Assembly: GCA_039105265.1 (NCBI GenBank)
Contig: JAPFFF010000044.1
Location: forward strand, 744,001-808,000
DNA length: 64,000 nucleotides
Direction of reading: 5' to 3'
DNA from: Tritrichomonas musculus
Lineage: Eukaryota; Parabasalia; Tritrichomonadida; Tritrichomonadidae
A program made the translations under genes and the position numbers. The stretch's first letter is position 1, and every line of letters begins with the position of its first letter. Positions 40,089 to 48,274 of this stretch are shown piece by piece. Below the pieces are notes generated by a model. That model did no database searches, had not been told where the DNA came from, and saw nothing but the letters and a program-made list of their open reading frames with translations.

Positions 40089-40481
40089 TTAATAAATAAG
40101 AAGGCAGCTCATGATAAATGCTGATGGTATGATTGAATTGCCATACAAATCGGTAAACCATATCTTGTAATCTCTCTTATTGCTACTGAAGAATTCGTAT
40201 TTTCGATATTTGGTTTGACGCTTATTAGCTAACATAATGAATGAATCACAATAGGCATCTAATTGAACTATATCTGAATGCACCATTAAATCACCAACTA
40301 AAAAGTCTTTTACAATTGCTCCAACATATTGAATTACAATATATTTCTTGTTTCTGCTTGATACAAATTCAAGTGGCAACGTAAATTCTGTTGATTGAGT
40401 GTGGAAATAACGTTTTGTTATGGGCTGTTTTACATTGCTTGTTGCAACATTCTTGATATTATTCATAAGCATTTTTTTCAT
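40089..40481 (-). CDS. Small conserved Maverick protein (possible minor capsid)
   Basis: A 130-residue protein homologous to 52211-52519 in the older element. Shared blocks are KQPITKRY(F/Y)HTQS, SRNKKYIV(I/V)QY, VGDL(M/I)VHSDIV and FIMLAN(K/R)RQTKYRKYE...(I/L)WFTD. The beta-rich pattern and small size would suit a single jelly-roll or other minor structural protein, but that is only inference. Conservation between the two elements shows it matters. It lies 5 bases after the integrase gene on the same strand, so the two may be co-transcribed. Confidence 0.65.
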   Translation of the reverse strand: MKKMLMNNIKNVATSNVKQPITKRYFHTQSTEFTLPLEFVSSRNKKYIVIQYVGAIVKDFLVGDLMVHSDIVQLDAYCDSFIMLANKRQTKYRKYEFFSSNKRDYKIWFTDLYGNSIIPSAFIMSCLLIY

Positions 40482-40486
40482 AGAAA

Positions 40487-41842
40487 CTAAATGTTAAAAT
40501 ACTTAATGTAATCTTCATTTAAGTCTCCAAATGAATTACATATGAATTTCGTATATATAATAGGTACTTCAATAATAGCTTTTTCAGCATCAGTCATACG
40601 TTTCCTACCTTTACTATGCTTTTCTTGTGGTTCATCTTTTTTAACAGTCTGATATGGTTTTAATAACTTGCAGATTACATTTCCATTACGATACTCTAGA
40701 AACTCAGCAATTTCATTAAATACTCTTCTACGCTTCTCATGCTTTTTTTGCGTTTTGCTTTTATCGAGATGAACTAATATAATATTACCTCTATTATAAG
40801 ATAACAACCCCTTAAAACGTTGTTTATCATTGATTTCCCGCAATTTCATTTGCATTTTCCTGATATATCTCCACTCCAAATCAGTATCGTTTTGCATTTG
40901 AGCTGGGGTATAATATATGTACTTCGTTGGTTTTACAAGATTCTTGTCATAAAAATCTGATGGGTCATAATCAAAATTCTTAAATCGAAGAGAACTATGA
41001 GGGGTGTTATTATAGTAATCAACCATTTGTCTCATCAAATTATAATCACTTAATCTTCGCTCATCTAACCCAAAAGCATTTCTCAGAGTTCTTATAACAG
41101 AATCAACATTTTTGTGAGCTAACGCATATGGAGAATCATTAATAATGAATCTTATAGGATAGAAATCGGTGATTGAATCTATTGTATTTTCCCAAAACTG
41201 GATGTCTTCAAATTGTAAATTGAGTAGCCTTTGGAAACGAGGTTTATAATAGTCGCTTTTTTTAAGCAGTTTTTTAAGAGTTTCCAGTTTGTGGTTCACG
41301 AGTATTTTACTTAATATTTTATCAAACTCTTTTATCCTTGCTTCTTTAATTACAGCTTTCAAGTCAAATATCAAAGTAGTTTCTCCTGTTGAAAACCAAA
41401 TGACAACACTATTATCTTTCATCTCTTTTAATCCAGGTTCTCCATCACATTTGATAGTTTTGAATAGAAATTGTGGATATCTTATTATAATTCGTTCAAG
41501 GGAAAACCATATATTTCCTTTATCCTTTACAGGTTCAACGATTAGGTATCTTGTATTTGTATTGATGAGAACCAAATATATTTTATTTTCTTTTGTCAAA
41601 TCTCTAGTATAGTATTTGCTAAACATCAAATCTGCTTCCCAACAACCTGGTTCATTAGAGAAATTTGGTTTTGATAATTCTTTACATGATTTCAACTTGA
41701 AGTCAGGAATAAATGGTTCTGTTTTGATATCACTTTTAAAGAAAGGTTGTATGTAATTATCAATGTATTTATACTTGGATTTGAAAGGATAATTGAGTAA
41801 GGAGTTGTATTCTTTATCGTAGATTCTTACTGATTTAGTCAT
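40487..41842 (-). CDS. int: Retrovirus-like (rve/DDE) integrase
   Basis: A 451-residue integrase that should insert the element and make the 6-bp duplication. The first catalytic aspartate is at 71 (CWEADLMF), the second at 133 (KCDGEPG). The third position, normally Glu in VERFNRTLR, is Asp 247 in VDSVIRTLR; the same Asp occurs in the older copy, so it is a lineage feature. The distance from the second to the third residue is about 50 residues longer than in the older copy, from a Lys-rich helical insertion (~155-225). Downstream come YNNTPHSSLRF and a basic C-terminal region (KRRRVFNEIAEF). The start is supported by TTTTTTTGG 6 bases upstream. Confidence 0.9.
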   Translation of the reverse strand: MTKSVRIYDKEYNSLLNYPFKSKYKYIDNYIQPFFKSDIKTEPFIPDFKLKSCKELSKPNFSNEPGCWEADLMFSKYYTRDLTKENKIYLVLINTNTRYLIVEPVKDKGNIWFSLERIIIRYPQFLFKTIKCDGEPGLKEMKDNSVVIWFSTGETTLIFDLKAVIKEARIKEFDKILSKILVNHKLETLKKLLKKSDYYKPRFQRLLNLQFEDIQFWENTIDSITDFYPIRFIINDSPYALAHKNVDSVIRTLRNAFGLDERRLSDYNLMRQMVDYYNNTPHSSLRFKNFDYDPSDFYDKNLVKPTKYIYYTPAQMQNDTDLEWRYIRKMQMKLREINDKQRFKGLLSYNRGNIILVHLDKSKTQKKHEKRRRVFNEIAEFLEYRNGNVICKLLKPYQTVKKDEPQEKHSKGRKRMTDAEKAIIEVPIIYTKFICNSFGDLNEDYIKYFNI

Positions 41843-41848
41843 TTTTTT

Positions 41849-41857
41849 CCAAAAAAA
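41849..41857 (-). promoter_or_regulatory. T-tract promoter motif of integrase
   Basis: TTTTTTTGG, then six bases, then the ATG at 41842. The older integrase has TATTTTTG eight bases before its ATG. Confidence 0.5.
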
Positions 41858-41921
41858 GTATTGATATACAAAAAAATATCAATTACAGGTAAATCATCAC
41901 GTTTTTCATAAGATTTGGCAG

Positions 41922-41937
41922 GGTCGGAATTCCGACC
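41922..41937. repeat. 16-bp palindrome, downstream of HNH gene
   Basis: GGTCGGAATTCCGACC, a perfect palindrome, 35 bases beyond the HNH gene stop. An identical copy lies inside the same gene near its start (42575-42590). Confidence 0.95.
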
Positions 41938-41972
41938 GTCGATTTTATTGGCTCATACTATTAAAGTATTCT

Positions 41973-42644
41973 TCAATCAAGTGTATATTGTTGTTTGAAT
42001 CTATTAATATAAAGTGAAACTCGCTTATTATTAACATCACTCATTGAAACACACTCCCCTCCTCTTTGTACATTAATGTGAAGTATTCTATATGTTGTTT
42101 CATTGATTTGACCATAAAAAACATCCTCATTGTTTTCATCATCATGATAATAATAGTACTTATTGTCTTCAAATTCATGGTGTTCAGTTCTTGTATTATA
42201 AAATAACACTTTAATTGCTTCTTCTGGTAAATCATCAATAAACTCATATTGAACACCTCGATGAGATGATTTATTAAAATTGTTTTGGGAAGCTGTGCAC
42301 CATCTGAGATTCTCTAAATGATAATCAGTTTTGTTGTGGTTAATATGGTCAACACATTGAAAATTATCTGGATTATCAAGAAATTGTTTTGCAATAAGAA
42401 TGTGTTTTAAATAATTTTGTCTATTTAAGACAACAACAACATAACCATTATTGACGCGTTCAGATATAATATATTTATCTCTTATTCTTCGAATTGTGAA
42501 TGGAAATTCTTTTAGTATCTCATAATCATCGTGTTCTTTTAATGGTTCCCATCGTGTATCACTATTTTTTGGTAGGTCGGAATTCCGACCAACTGTATTT
42601 TCATTTTGTTCAACATGATTATCAGCTTGCGTAGTGCTGGTCAT
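41973..42644 (-). CDS. HNH homing-type endonuclease (NUMOD4 + HNH_3)
   Basis: A 223-residue protein. Residues ~32-90 (RWEPLKEHDDYEI...NYLKHILIAKQFL) resemble the NUMOD4 DNA-binding module. Residues 98-122 (VDHINHNKTDYHLENLRWCTASQNN) are a textbook HNH_3 nuclease core with D99-H100, N102 and N112. Such enzymes, common in phages and giant viruses, cut a target allele and spread their own gene. The C-terminal ~90 residues are unassigned. A 16-bp palindrome is translated in frame at residues ~18-24. It sits between integrase and capsid genes on their strand; the older element has no counterpart between its genes. Confidence 0.85.
   Translation of the reverse strand: MTSTTQADNHVEQNENTVGRNSDLPKNSDTRWEPLKEHDDYEILKEFPFTIRRIRDKYIISERVNNGYVVVVLNRQNYLKHILIAKQFLDNPDNFQCVDHINHNKTDYHLENLRWCTASQNNFNKSSHRGVQYEFIDDLPEEAIKVLFYNTRTEHHEFEDNKYYYYHDDENNEDVFYGQINETTYRILHINVQRGGECVSMSDVNNKRVSLYINRFKQQYTLD
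42575..42590. repeat. 16-bp palindrome, inside HNH gene
   Basis: Identical to 41922-41937; read in frame as part of VGRNSDLP. Confidence 0.95.
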
Positions 42645-42726
42645 TTTGAATTAAAATTAAAAAATTATTTTAAAAATAGATTTGCAAAAAAATGTGGTCA
42701 CAGCAATTTTGACAACTTTGTTGGCC

Positions 42727-42739
42727 CAGGCTTTGCCTG
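42727..42739. repeat. Dispersed mini-hairpin between HNH and capsid genes
   Basis: CAGGC-TTT-GCCTG. Two compensating changes against the copy at 47325 (CAAGC-TTT-GCTTG) keep the stem paired, which argues for selection on the structure. Confidence 0.8.
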
Positions 42740-42766
42740 TGCTGCTACCGGTTTTCTCAAATCAAT

Positions 42767-44809
42767 TTACTCATTAACTTGACTGCCAGCTGGCGTTTCA
42801 TCATCAACATATTCCAATCCATTCAAACTAAGTTTAAAGTATGTATCTCTTGTGAGCCATAATTGAGTTGGAGGTGGATGTACTGTTCCTTCTTCGTTAA
42901 CATTATAGTAAGTATCATTTGGACCTGTATATATTGGTTGACCATTTACTTGAACTTGAATATTTCCAAATCCACCATCCAATCCATCATAGCAATAACC
43001 TGCTGAAGCACGTTCTGTTTGAATATTGAAAACAAAGCTAGAAGCATCACTTAAAGTATTTCTATAACGAACTCCATTTGCATCATTCTTTGGCATTGTC
43101 ATACTATCTTCAAATTCTTTTGTGCATTGTAATGTGATTCCATCAAGGTCTCCAGCAGTTAATTGATTTTCAAAGAATCTTGCACCAATTGTGCTAACAT
43201 TTTCATCTGGGAAGTTCTTACCTCCAATATTGAGATAACAATTTTGATATACTGGATTCTCGAAAACAGTGAGGTCATTATGATGTTTTGGAAACATAAT
43301 TGACATTGTAGTAACATTAATTAATGGGATATTCAAAGTAGATTTGATACCATTTGCTGCAGGAGCAATTGGGAATGAATGGTAATCAACTTTTTGGGAT
43401 GGGATTATAATTCCTTCACGTAATATATTTTCAATACCTCTGCGAGTAGATTCACAGACACCATATCCTTGCATATTTGATTTACATAATGTGATTGTCA
43501 TTCTGTTTACAGTTAATGTGGCTTTCTGTGATGAATATGTTTCATTGTGAAGTTGTGATTTAGCATCATGAATTGCTTGAAGAGTCTGTTTAGCAGAAAC
43601 AATTGGTGTTTTAACAATTTGCCAAGCATAATATCTTCCATTTTTGTCAGCATGATTTAATGGTGGTAATGTTACAGCAGGATTATGAACACAAATTTCT
43701 TCATCAGTTGCACCTGGTTGTAATCCAAATTCTTCAAATTCTTCCTTTGTGTAACTGAAATTGAATTCCAAATCTGTAAGAATATCAGTGTAACCAGTAC
43801 TTCCATCATCATTATCCCATTGTTCACCAATTCGATATTGAATCTTATACTTGATAGGTGTTGGGGTTGGTTCAGGAGATGGAGACGGTGATGGGTCAGG
43901 TGTTGGAGATGGTGATGGGTCTGGTGTTGGAGATGGGTCTGGAGATGGAGCACCAGGACCTGGAATTATAGCTTCATTACCAATTTGTGTAAATTGATGT
44001 TTCAAGTGACCGCGGGCCTTTATTTCTTTCAATCTTTCTAATTCTGCAGATGAGATACTATCATTATCTTCTAGATAAGCTTTTGTTTCAGCAACAGTAT
44101 AAGGGTCTATAGCGGCCCAAACTAATCCTGCGGGTGATACTTGGAAACGAATTGATAAATCACCTATGATACCATTAGGGAATAAATCGAATGCTTGTAA
44201 TGCAAGTAAATCATCGAATGGTACGTTTAAATCAAATTCAACTTGGGATTTACCATTAGATTTGAATGAATTGAGGTTAACATAAGCACCAGCAACAGTT
44301 TGTGAATAATTTGAAACGTTTTCCCAAAGTGAATGTACAAAACGCCTACGTTTCTTCTCAGTCTCTGGTTTAACAGTGGAATACAAAAACCCTTCACGAA
44401 TACATTCATTTTGCTGATATCCAACGTTTACATTATTATGGAGAATCTCCAAACGGTCAAACAATTGATTAGAAGATTTGAGCCCGACAAATAATTTGTA
44501 GAAGTTATTTGGGTCATCAATTTGTTGTAATTTTGCTAAATCAGTATTGAGTTGTAAATCTAGTTTGATGTGAAAGGTGAGGAATCCTTTATCAACATCA
44601 GAAATGAAGTGGTCAGGATGTGTTAAACTGATTTGGGAATACTGTCCTTGATGAAATGGTGCAGGTTGGTCATGACAATCAACAGTTCTGAATGAAAATG
44701 AGCGTGTACCATCATTAGTGTTAATCATTTCACGCATCTTATTAAAAGTGTCAAGTACATTCCCAGCTTCGATTTTGTAATTATGTGCTCTTTCGTTGCG
44801 ATACAACAT
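42767..44809 (-). CDS. Major capsid protein (double jelly-roll type) with Pro-rich insert
   Basis: A 680-residue protein assigned as the Polinton major capsid protein (PY) from its size, beta-rich character, position and conservation with the broken copy at 49625-51728. Both open with the same block (RNERAHN, DGTRSFSFRTVDCHDQPAPFHQGQYSQISL, FISD(V/I)DKGFLTFHIKLDLQLN). Residues ~286-320 are a low-complexity linker of Pro-Ser-Pro-Thr-Pro-Asp repeats between the two halves, probably an exposed loop. The C-terminal half carries strongly conserved stretches (TLNIPLINVT, ERASAGYCYDGLDGG). TTTTTTTG lies 8 bases before the ATG. It is divergent from the pVI-like gene, with 51 bases between them. Confidence 0.82.
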   Translation of the reverse strand: MLYRNERAHNYKIEAGNVLDTFNKMREMINTNDGTRSFSFRTVDCHDQPAPFHQGQYSQISLTHPDHFISDVDKGFLTFHIKLDLQLNTDLAKLQQIDDPNNFYKLFVGLKSSNQLFDRLEILHNNVNVGYQQNECIREGFLYSTVKPETEKKRRRFVHSLWENVSNYSQTVAGAYVNLNSFKSNGKSQVEFDLNVPFDDLLALQAFDLFPNGIIGDLSIRFQVSPAGLVWAAIDPYTVAETKAYLEDNDSISSAELERLKEIKARGHLKHQFTQIGNEAIIPGPGAPSPDPSPTPDPSPSPTPDPSPSPSPEPTPTPIKYKIQYRIGEQWDNDDGSTGYTDILTDLEFNFSYTKEEFEEFGLQPGATDEEICVHNPAVTLPPLNHADKNGRYYAWQIVKTPIVSAKQTLQAIHDAKSQLHNETYSSQKATLTVNRMTITLCKSNMQGYGVCESTRRGIENILREGIIIPSQKVDYHSFPIAPAANGIKSTLNIPLINVTTMSIMFPKHHNDLTVFENPVYQNCYLNIGGKNFPDENVSTIGARFFENQLTAGDLDGITLQCTKEFEDSMTMPKNDANGVRYRNTLSDASSFVFNIQTERASAGYCYDGLDGGFGNIQVQVNGQPIYTGPNDTYYNVNEEGTVHPPPTQLWLTRDTYFKLSLNGLEYVDDETPAGSQVNE

Positions 44810-44817
44810 TTATGATA

Positions 44818-44825
44818 CAAAAAAA
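44818..44825 (-). promoter_or_regulatory. T-tract promoter motif of capsid gene
   Basis: TTTTTTTG, then eight bases ending in TAA, then the ATG at 44809. Confidence 0.5.
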
Positions 44826-44860
44826 GTACTTATTACAGGACTTTTTTCATTATAAAAACA

Positions 44861-45115
44861 ATGGGTATCGGAATCTTCAAGAAAATGAAAAATGCTTTTA
44901 AATCAGTTGGCAATACAATTAAGAATGTTGCAACTAAAGTCGGTAAAGCGCTTCCTAAAGTTGTTGAAATTGGTAAAAGAGTTACCAGTGCGGTAAAGCC
45001 TGTTTTAGGTGATATACCTCTTATTGGAGACACTATAAGAGCAATTGACACAGGGTTGAATGTTGTCGATAGAGGAATGAGAATTGGTAAGAGCTTGATA
45101 AATGAAGTAGAATAA
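44861..45115 (+). CDS. Small amphipathic pVI-like protein
   Basis: An 84-residue protein: MGIGIFKKMKNAFKSVGN..., then VGKALPKVVEIGKRVTSAVKPVLGDIPLIGDTIRAIDTGLNVVDRGM. A basic amphipathic N-terminal helix is followed by glycine-rich hydrophobic helices, the pattern of membrane-active capsid-internal peptides such as adenovirus pVI. The function is inferred only from that pattern and from the conserved position head-to-head with the capsid gene, kept in the older element (49326-49577). Confidence 0.6.
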   Translation: MGIGIFKKMKNAFKSVGNTIKNVATKVGKALPKVVEIGKRVTSAVKPVLGDIPLIGDTIRAIDTGLNVVDRGMRIGKSLINEVE

Positions 45116-45126
45116 AAACAAAAAAA

Positions 45127-45134
45127 TTTTTTTG
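45127..45134 (+). promoter_or_regulatory. T-tract promoter motif of 45142 gene
   Basis: TTTTTTTG, then AAAATAA, then the ATG. Confidence 0.5.
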
Positions 45135-45141
45135 AAAATAA

Positions 45142-45588
45142 ATGGAATTGGAAGTAATTAACGAAATAACTGAAGAAACAAAAAACTTCAAATCCATCGA
45201 AGAATTTAATTTGTTCTACCAGAAGCACAAGGACGAGATGAATGGACGCACCACACAGTACCTCAATAGAGTATATAAGATTATTACCCCCGATGGTGTT
45301 GAATATAGAATAACAAAAAAGAATTGTTCGAAAGAAGGAAATAAGAGAGTTGGGGGTGATATATTTCTAAAAAAAGTGTTTAAAAAGGAAGACCTAAAAG
45401 AGTTAGAACAAGATGTTATCAGAGCTGATATTGAAAGTGTAAAGGATGAGATTAAGCAGATGATATCGCGCATTCATGCGAATGAGCTTCTAGCGAATCG
45501 TATTGAGCAATCAGAGAAAAAAATAATAGAACTAACATCAACTGTGAATCAGATAGCTAAATATATTAATACTATGAATAATATGTAG
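45142..45588 (+). CDS. Coiled-coil (tail/spike-type) Maverick protein
   Basis: A 148-residue protein. Residues 18-75 form a conserved head (FKSIEEFNLFYQKHKDEMNGRTTQYLNR, YKIITPDGVEYRITKK). Residues ~95-148 are heptad-patterned coiled coil ending in a hydrophobic repeat. The homologue in the older element (27348-27735 plus 49202-49243) is the gene split by this element. The function is unknown; a trimeric stalk is a reasonable guess. It lies 26 bases after the pVI-like gene on the same strand, as in the older element. Confidence 0.65.
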   Translation: MELEVINEITEETKNFKSIEEFNLFYQKHKDEMNGRTTQYLNRVYKIITPDGVEYRITKKNCSKEGNKRVGGDIFLKKVFKKEDLKELEQDVIRADIESVKDEIKQMISRIHANELLANRIEQSEKKIIELTSTVNQIAKYINTMNNM

Positions 45589-45589
45589 C

Positions 45590-45823
45590 TTAAATCTTAC
45601 TATTAATTGGGACCACTGAATGGTTTAAAGAATATGTATGATAGTTGAGTTTTTTTGTAGTTATTGGAGGTTTTTCATGGTTTATAGTTCCCTTCAAATC
45701 TCTCTTCTTGATTATAGGTGCAGAATTGATTCTGGTACGCTCTTTTTGCATTTCCAATTGAAGTCTATCGTAGTAATTCATTCTTTTATCATCTCTTATC
45801 GTGCGTCTCTGTTGAAAAGACAT
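45590..45823 (-). CDS. Small basic Maverick protein
   Basis: A 77-residue Arg/Lys-rich protein (MSFQQRRTIRDDKRMNYYDRL...), not recognised. It is convergent with the coiled-coil gene (1 base apart) and divergent from the next gene, whose ATG is 17 bases away, so the two share a tiny promoter region. Basic composition would suit DNA binding or packaging. Confidence 0.5.
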   Translation of the reverse strand: MSFQQRRTIRDDKRMNYYDRLQLEMQKERTRINSAPIIKKRDLKGTINHEKPPITTKKLNYHTYSLNHSVVPINSKI

Positions 45824-45839
45824 TTTTGTATTGAAATAA

Positions 45840-46070
45840 ATGACTGAATTAAGTGATTATAAGAGGGAAATTCCTGAACTTAAAAGAATCAAACGAGCGC
45901 TAAAAGAGAAATGCTACGACTATAAACAGCATCTCAATAACGTAAAATCAGGTATGCTTGGCTCAAATGGATTAGCAGTAAGAGAATCGTTAATTGAAGA
46001 TATTGAATCTTTAAAAGAGAAAGTTCACAAACTCGAAAAAGAATTTGATAGATTAACCAATAAAGAGTAA
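45840..46070 (+). CDS. Small coiled-coil Maverick protein
   Basis: A 76-residue, almost wholly helical protein with heptads at the C-terminus (IEDIESLKEKVHKLEKEFDRL). Not recognised. TTTTTG lies 11 bases before the ATG. Confidence 0.55.
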   Translation: MTELSDYKREIPELKRIKRALKEKCYDYKQHLNNVKSGMLGSNGLAVRESLIEDIESLKEKVHKLEKEFDRLTNKE

Positions 46071-46082
46071 GATGTATAGAGA

Positions 46083-46090
46083 TTTTTTTG
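46083..46090 (+). promoter_or_regulatory. T-tract promoter motif of 46098 gene
   Basis: TTTTTTTGCACT precedes the ATG at 46098. The homologous gene in the older element has TTTTTGCACT before its ATG at 51771, so the motif and the next four bases are conserved. Confidence 0.6.
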
Positions 46091-46097
46091 CACTGAA

Positions 46098-46676
46098 ATG
46101 TCAAGTATTATGAATAAAGCACGTATATTATCTTCAGAAAACGATGCAAGTGTAAAACAGAGTCAAGAAACAAATATAGAAATCAAATTAGCTCCTCAAA
46201 GAGGAAGTGCAGTAGCATATCCACAAATACCGCAACCACAAAATGTAAATTTTACTATACCACAGACCCCACAGGAGGGGTTTGCTTCTCAATACATACC
46301 TCAAACCAACAATCTTGCCCAAGAAAGGGGAATTGCAGATTTAGGAAATGAGTTGGATACACTTGAAAAGAAAAACAAATTTTTGGAGTTGCTTGTTGGG
46401 ATGTATGAGAATAACCCATTAAAGGTAAACTCTTATGTGGTATGTAAATCGACATTATTAATGGATATGATAAAGCTGTTGACAGATTGTGATAAAGTTG
46501 ATTTGGTTATTGAAGATGAAGAACCTGGTTGTTGTGTTGCTAGTGTTGCAAAACTGATAAAGATTGATAAGATATTAATCACTAAAGATGGTAAATCCGA
46601 AGAACTAAAATACTGCTACAATCATGTCTATACAGAGTTTGTCAAATATGCAATATCACTCAAATATTGTTGTTAA
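46098..46676 (+). CDS. Conserved Maverick protein with KARILSSENDASVKQ head
   Basis: A 192-residue protein. The N-terminus KARILSSENDASVKQ is the same in the older element's truncated copy (51771-52172). A Pro/Gln-rich disordered segment (~40-85) precedes a conserved LELLVGMYENNPLKVNSYVVCK block and a Cys-containing C-terminal domain (EEPGCCVASVAKLIKI, YNHVYTEFVKYAISLKYCC). Its function is unknown. A small hairpin (ACCCC-ACAGGA-GGGGT, 46266-46281) lies in frame in the disordered part. Confidence 0.65.
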   Translation: MSSIMNKARILSSENDASVKQSQETNIEIKLAPQRGSAVAYPQIPQPQNVNFTIPQTPQEGFASQYIPQTNNLAQERGIADLGNELDTLEKKNKFLELLVGMYENNPLKVNSYVVCKSTLLMDMIKLLTDCDKVDLVIEDEEPGCCVASVAKLIKIDKILITKDGKSEELKYCYNHVYTEFVKYAISLKYCC

Positions 46677-46696
46677 TTACTTTTTCTTTATAAAAA

Positions 46697-46828
46697 ATGT
46701 TTTGTGAGATACTTTTATGTATGATTCTAGCTGTTAATGTTATGGAGTTATTTGTGATAATATCAGCATTGACACCTGATGAACCACCTGAATTAAGTGA
46801 AGATATGCGACAGAAACTTTATTGCTAA
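46697..46828 (+). CDS. 43-residue membrane microprotein
   Basis: A small frame filling the gap between the 46098 gene and the ATPase. It encodes a hydrophobic segment (ILLCMILAVNVMELFVIISAL, about 20 residues) and an acidic tail (TPDEPPELSEDMRQKLYC). It is in the same orientation as its neighbours, ends 3 bases before the ATPase ATG, and has a T-rich tract before its ATG (TTTTTCTTTATAAAAA). The sense-strand pattern of one clean transmembrane helix plus a charged tail supports a real gene, possibly a holin-like or virion membrane peptide. Confidence 0.5.
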   Translation: MFCEILLCMILAVNVMELFVIISALTPDEPPELSEDMRQKLYC

Positions 46829-46831
46829 GAA

Positions 46832-47740
46832 ATGCTTAAACCTACAAAGTTTGATTATTCGACAGTGTTTTTTTCAGATTCTAGTGATTCAGAAGAGCTA
46901 TTTACTGAACCTCAGATAAAACCCTTTTTTAACATCGACATTGAGATGAGTAAAGCGTATAAAAAAAATGAATCCAAGATATTGAGTGAATCTATTAGAC
47001 CAATTGCTAATGGTATCTACGCAAATTATAATTCATTAAACATCATTGTTGGAGCTCAAGGAAAGGGTAAATCTCATATTGTATTGCGTGATATCATTCA
47101 AATATCAAGAATCCCTGGTGCTGCTCATTTAATCGTTTATATTAGTAAGAATGGAGTTATAAATGATTCAACATTTGAGGCCCAGCGAGAATTGATTAAA
47201 CTTCCTATAAAAGTTATATCTGATTCAAATGCTGAGAATTACTTAAAAGAACTTGATTTATGGAAAGAATTGTATGATAAATACGTTAATAATAATACTC
47301 GATTAGATGACAGCTCTGCTGGCCCAAGCTTTGCTTGTGAAGAGAAGATAAATAAGATGCTCTCCTTTTTATGTATTTCACAGTTGAATTCAATAAAATC
47401 TCCTCTAAATACCATCATTTTATGTGAGGATTTCATTAAATCAAAGCTATTGAAATCAGCTTATTTTACCAATTATATCACTCAATTACGACACAAACAT
47501 TCTATTGTCTATGTTAATGTTCAATTCTTTAAAGCAATACCGACGGATTACAAGGATAATTGCACATCTTTCTTCATATTTAATGTATTCTCACGACAGA
47601 AAATGGGTTATATATACCAACAAGTTGTTATGCCAATTGAATTCGAAGATTTGTGGAGGAGATATTGTTGTATGAAAAATCATGATTTCATCTTGGTGAA
47701 CACACGAGAAGGTAGTATAGAGTTTATTAGTTGTGTGTAA
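46832..47740 (+). CDS. FtsK/HerA-type genome-packaging ATPase
   Basis: A 302-residue P-loop ATPase, the Polinton PW/A32-like family, which would pump DNA into capsids. Walker A is GAQGKGKS at 74-81. The Walker B strand is NTIILCEDFI (~192-201), with the acidic pair Glu-Asp after the hydrophobic strand. A conserved downstream part has FTNYITQLRHKHSIVYVNVQFFKAIP with the usual sensor Gln. A dispersed hairpin at 47325-47337 is translated in frame (SAGPSFACEE) in the loop between the two motifs. It follows the microprotein directly. Confidence 0.88.
   Translation: MLKPTKFDYSTVFFSDSSDSEELFTEPQIKPFFNIDIEMSKAYKKNESKILSESIRPIANGIYANYNSLNIIVGAQGKGKSHIVLRDIIQISRIPGAAHLIVYISKNGVINDSTFEAQRELIKLPIKVISDSNAENYLKELDLWKELYDKYVNNNTRLDDSSAGPSFACEEKINKMLSFLCISQLNSIKSPLNTIILCEDFIKSKLLKSAYFTNYITQLRHKHSIVYVNVQFFKAIPTDYKDNCTSFFIFNVFSRQKMGYIYQQVVMPIEFEDLWRRYCCMKNHDFILVNTREGSIEFISCV
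47325..47337. repeat. Dispersed mini-hairpin, in frame in ATPase
   Basis: CAAGC-TTT-GCTTG within GCTGGCCCAAGCTTTGCTTG, almost the same 20 bases as at 39112-39131. Confidence 0.8.
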
Positions 47741-47770
47741 AAAAATATTGTGTATTCAAAGTATATTTTT

Positions 47771-48229
47771 TTAGTCTAATACAATATTTTGATGAGTACC
47801 CTTAAATATTGTTGGTTCTGGTATATCATATTTCTCTCTTAGCTTTAATAACATATCGCGGTTTGTTTTGTTGATTCGTTCAATAGAATAGTTATAATAT
47901 TCATGTTCTTTATATACTTGCTTTTCTGTATTACCGTTAACAAAGAACTCTAATGAATTACAGTTAATTCTTCTCCTTGTATTAGATGTTAAAACGACGT
48001 GCTCAAACCCCATTTCTTTGATTTTATCTGGGTAGAATCTAATTGTTTTATCCGGTGTTTGTAGTGAAATGTATAACACTTTCGCAATAAAACTCGATTT
48101 GTTGATAATAGGATATTTTTCGCAAAGCAGTGTGAAATCACATTTATTGAAATCATCAGGGTTTTCCAATAGTGAGATAAGATTGTTGATATATTCGAAA
48201 ACTCTAAGTGATTTGCTATTGCAAGTCAT
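47771..48229 (-). CDS. Unknown Maverick protein
   Basis: A 152-residue protein with mixed helices and strands (VFEYINNLISLLENPDDFNKCDFTLLCEKYP...). It ends in a polar tail, is convergent with the ATPase gene, and has a T-rich region before its ATG. I do not recognise it and see no counterpart in the older element. Confidence 0.5.
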   Translation of the reverse strand: MTCNSKSLRVFEYINNLISLLENPDDFNKCDFTLLCEKYPIINKSSFIAKVLYISLQTPDKTIRFYPDKIKEMGFEHVVLTSNTRRRINCNSLEFFVNGNTEKQVYKEHEYYNYSIERINKTNRDMLLKLREKYDIPEPTIFKGTHQNIVLD

Positions 48230-48274
48230 TTTGTAATGAAATAAAAATTTAAAAAAATATTTGATTTACTTAAC

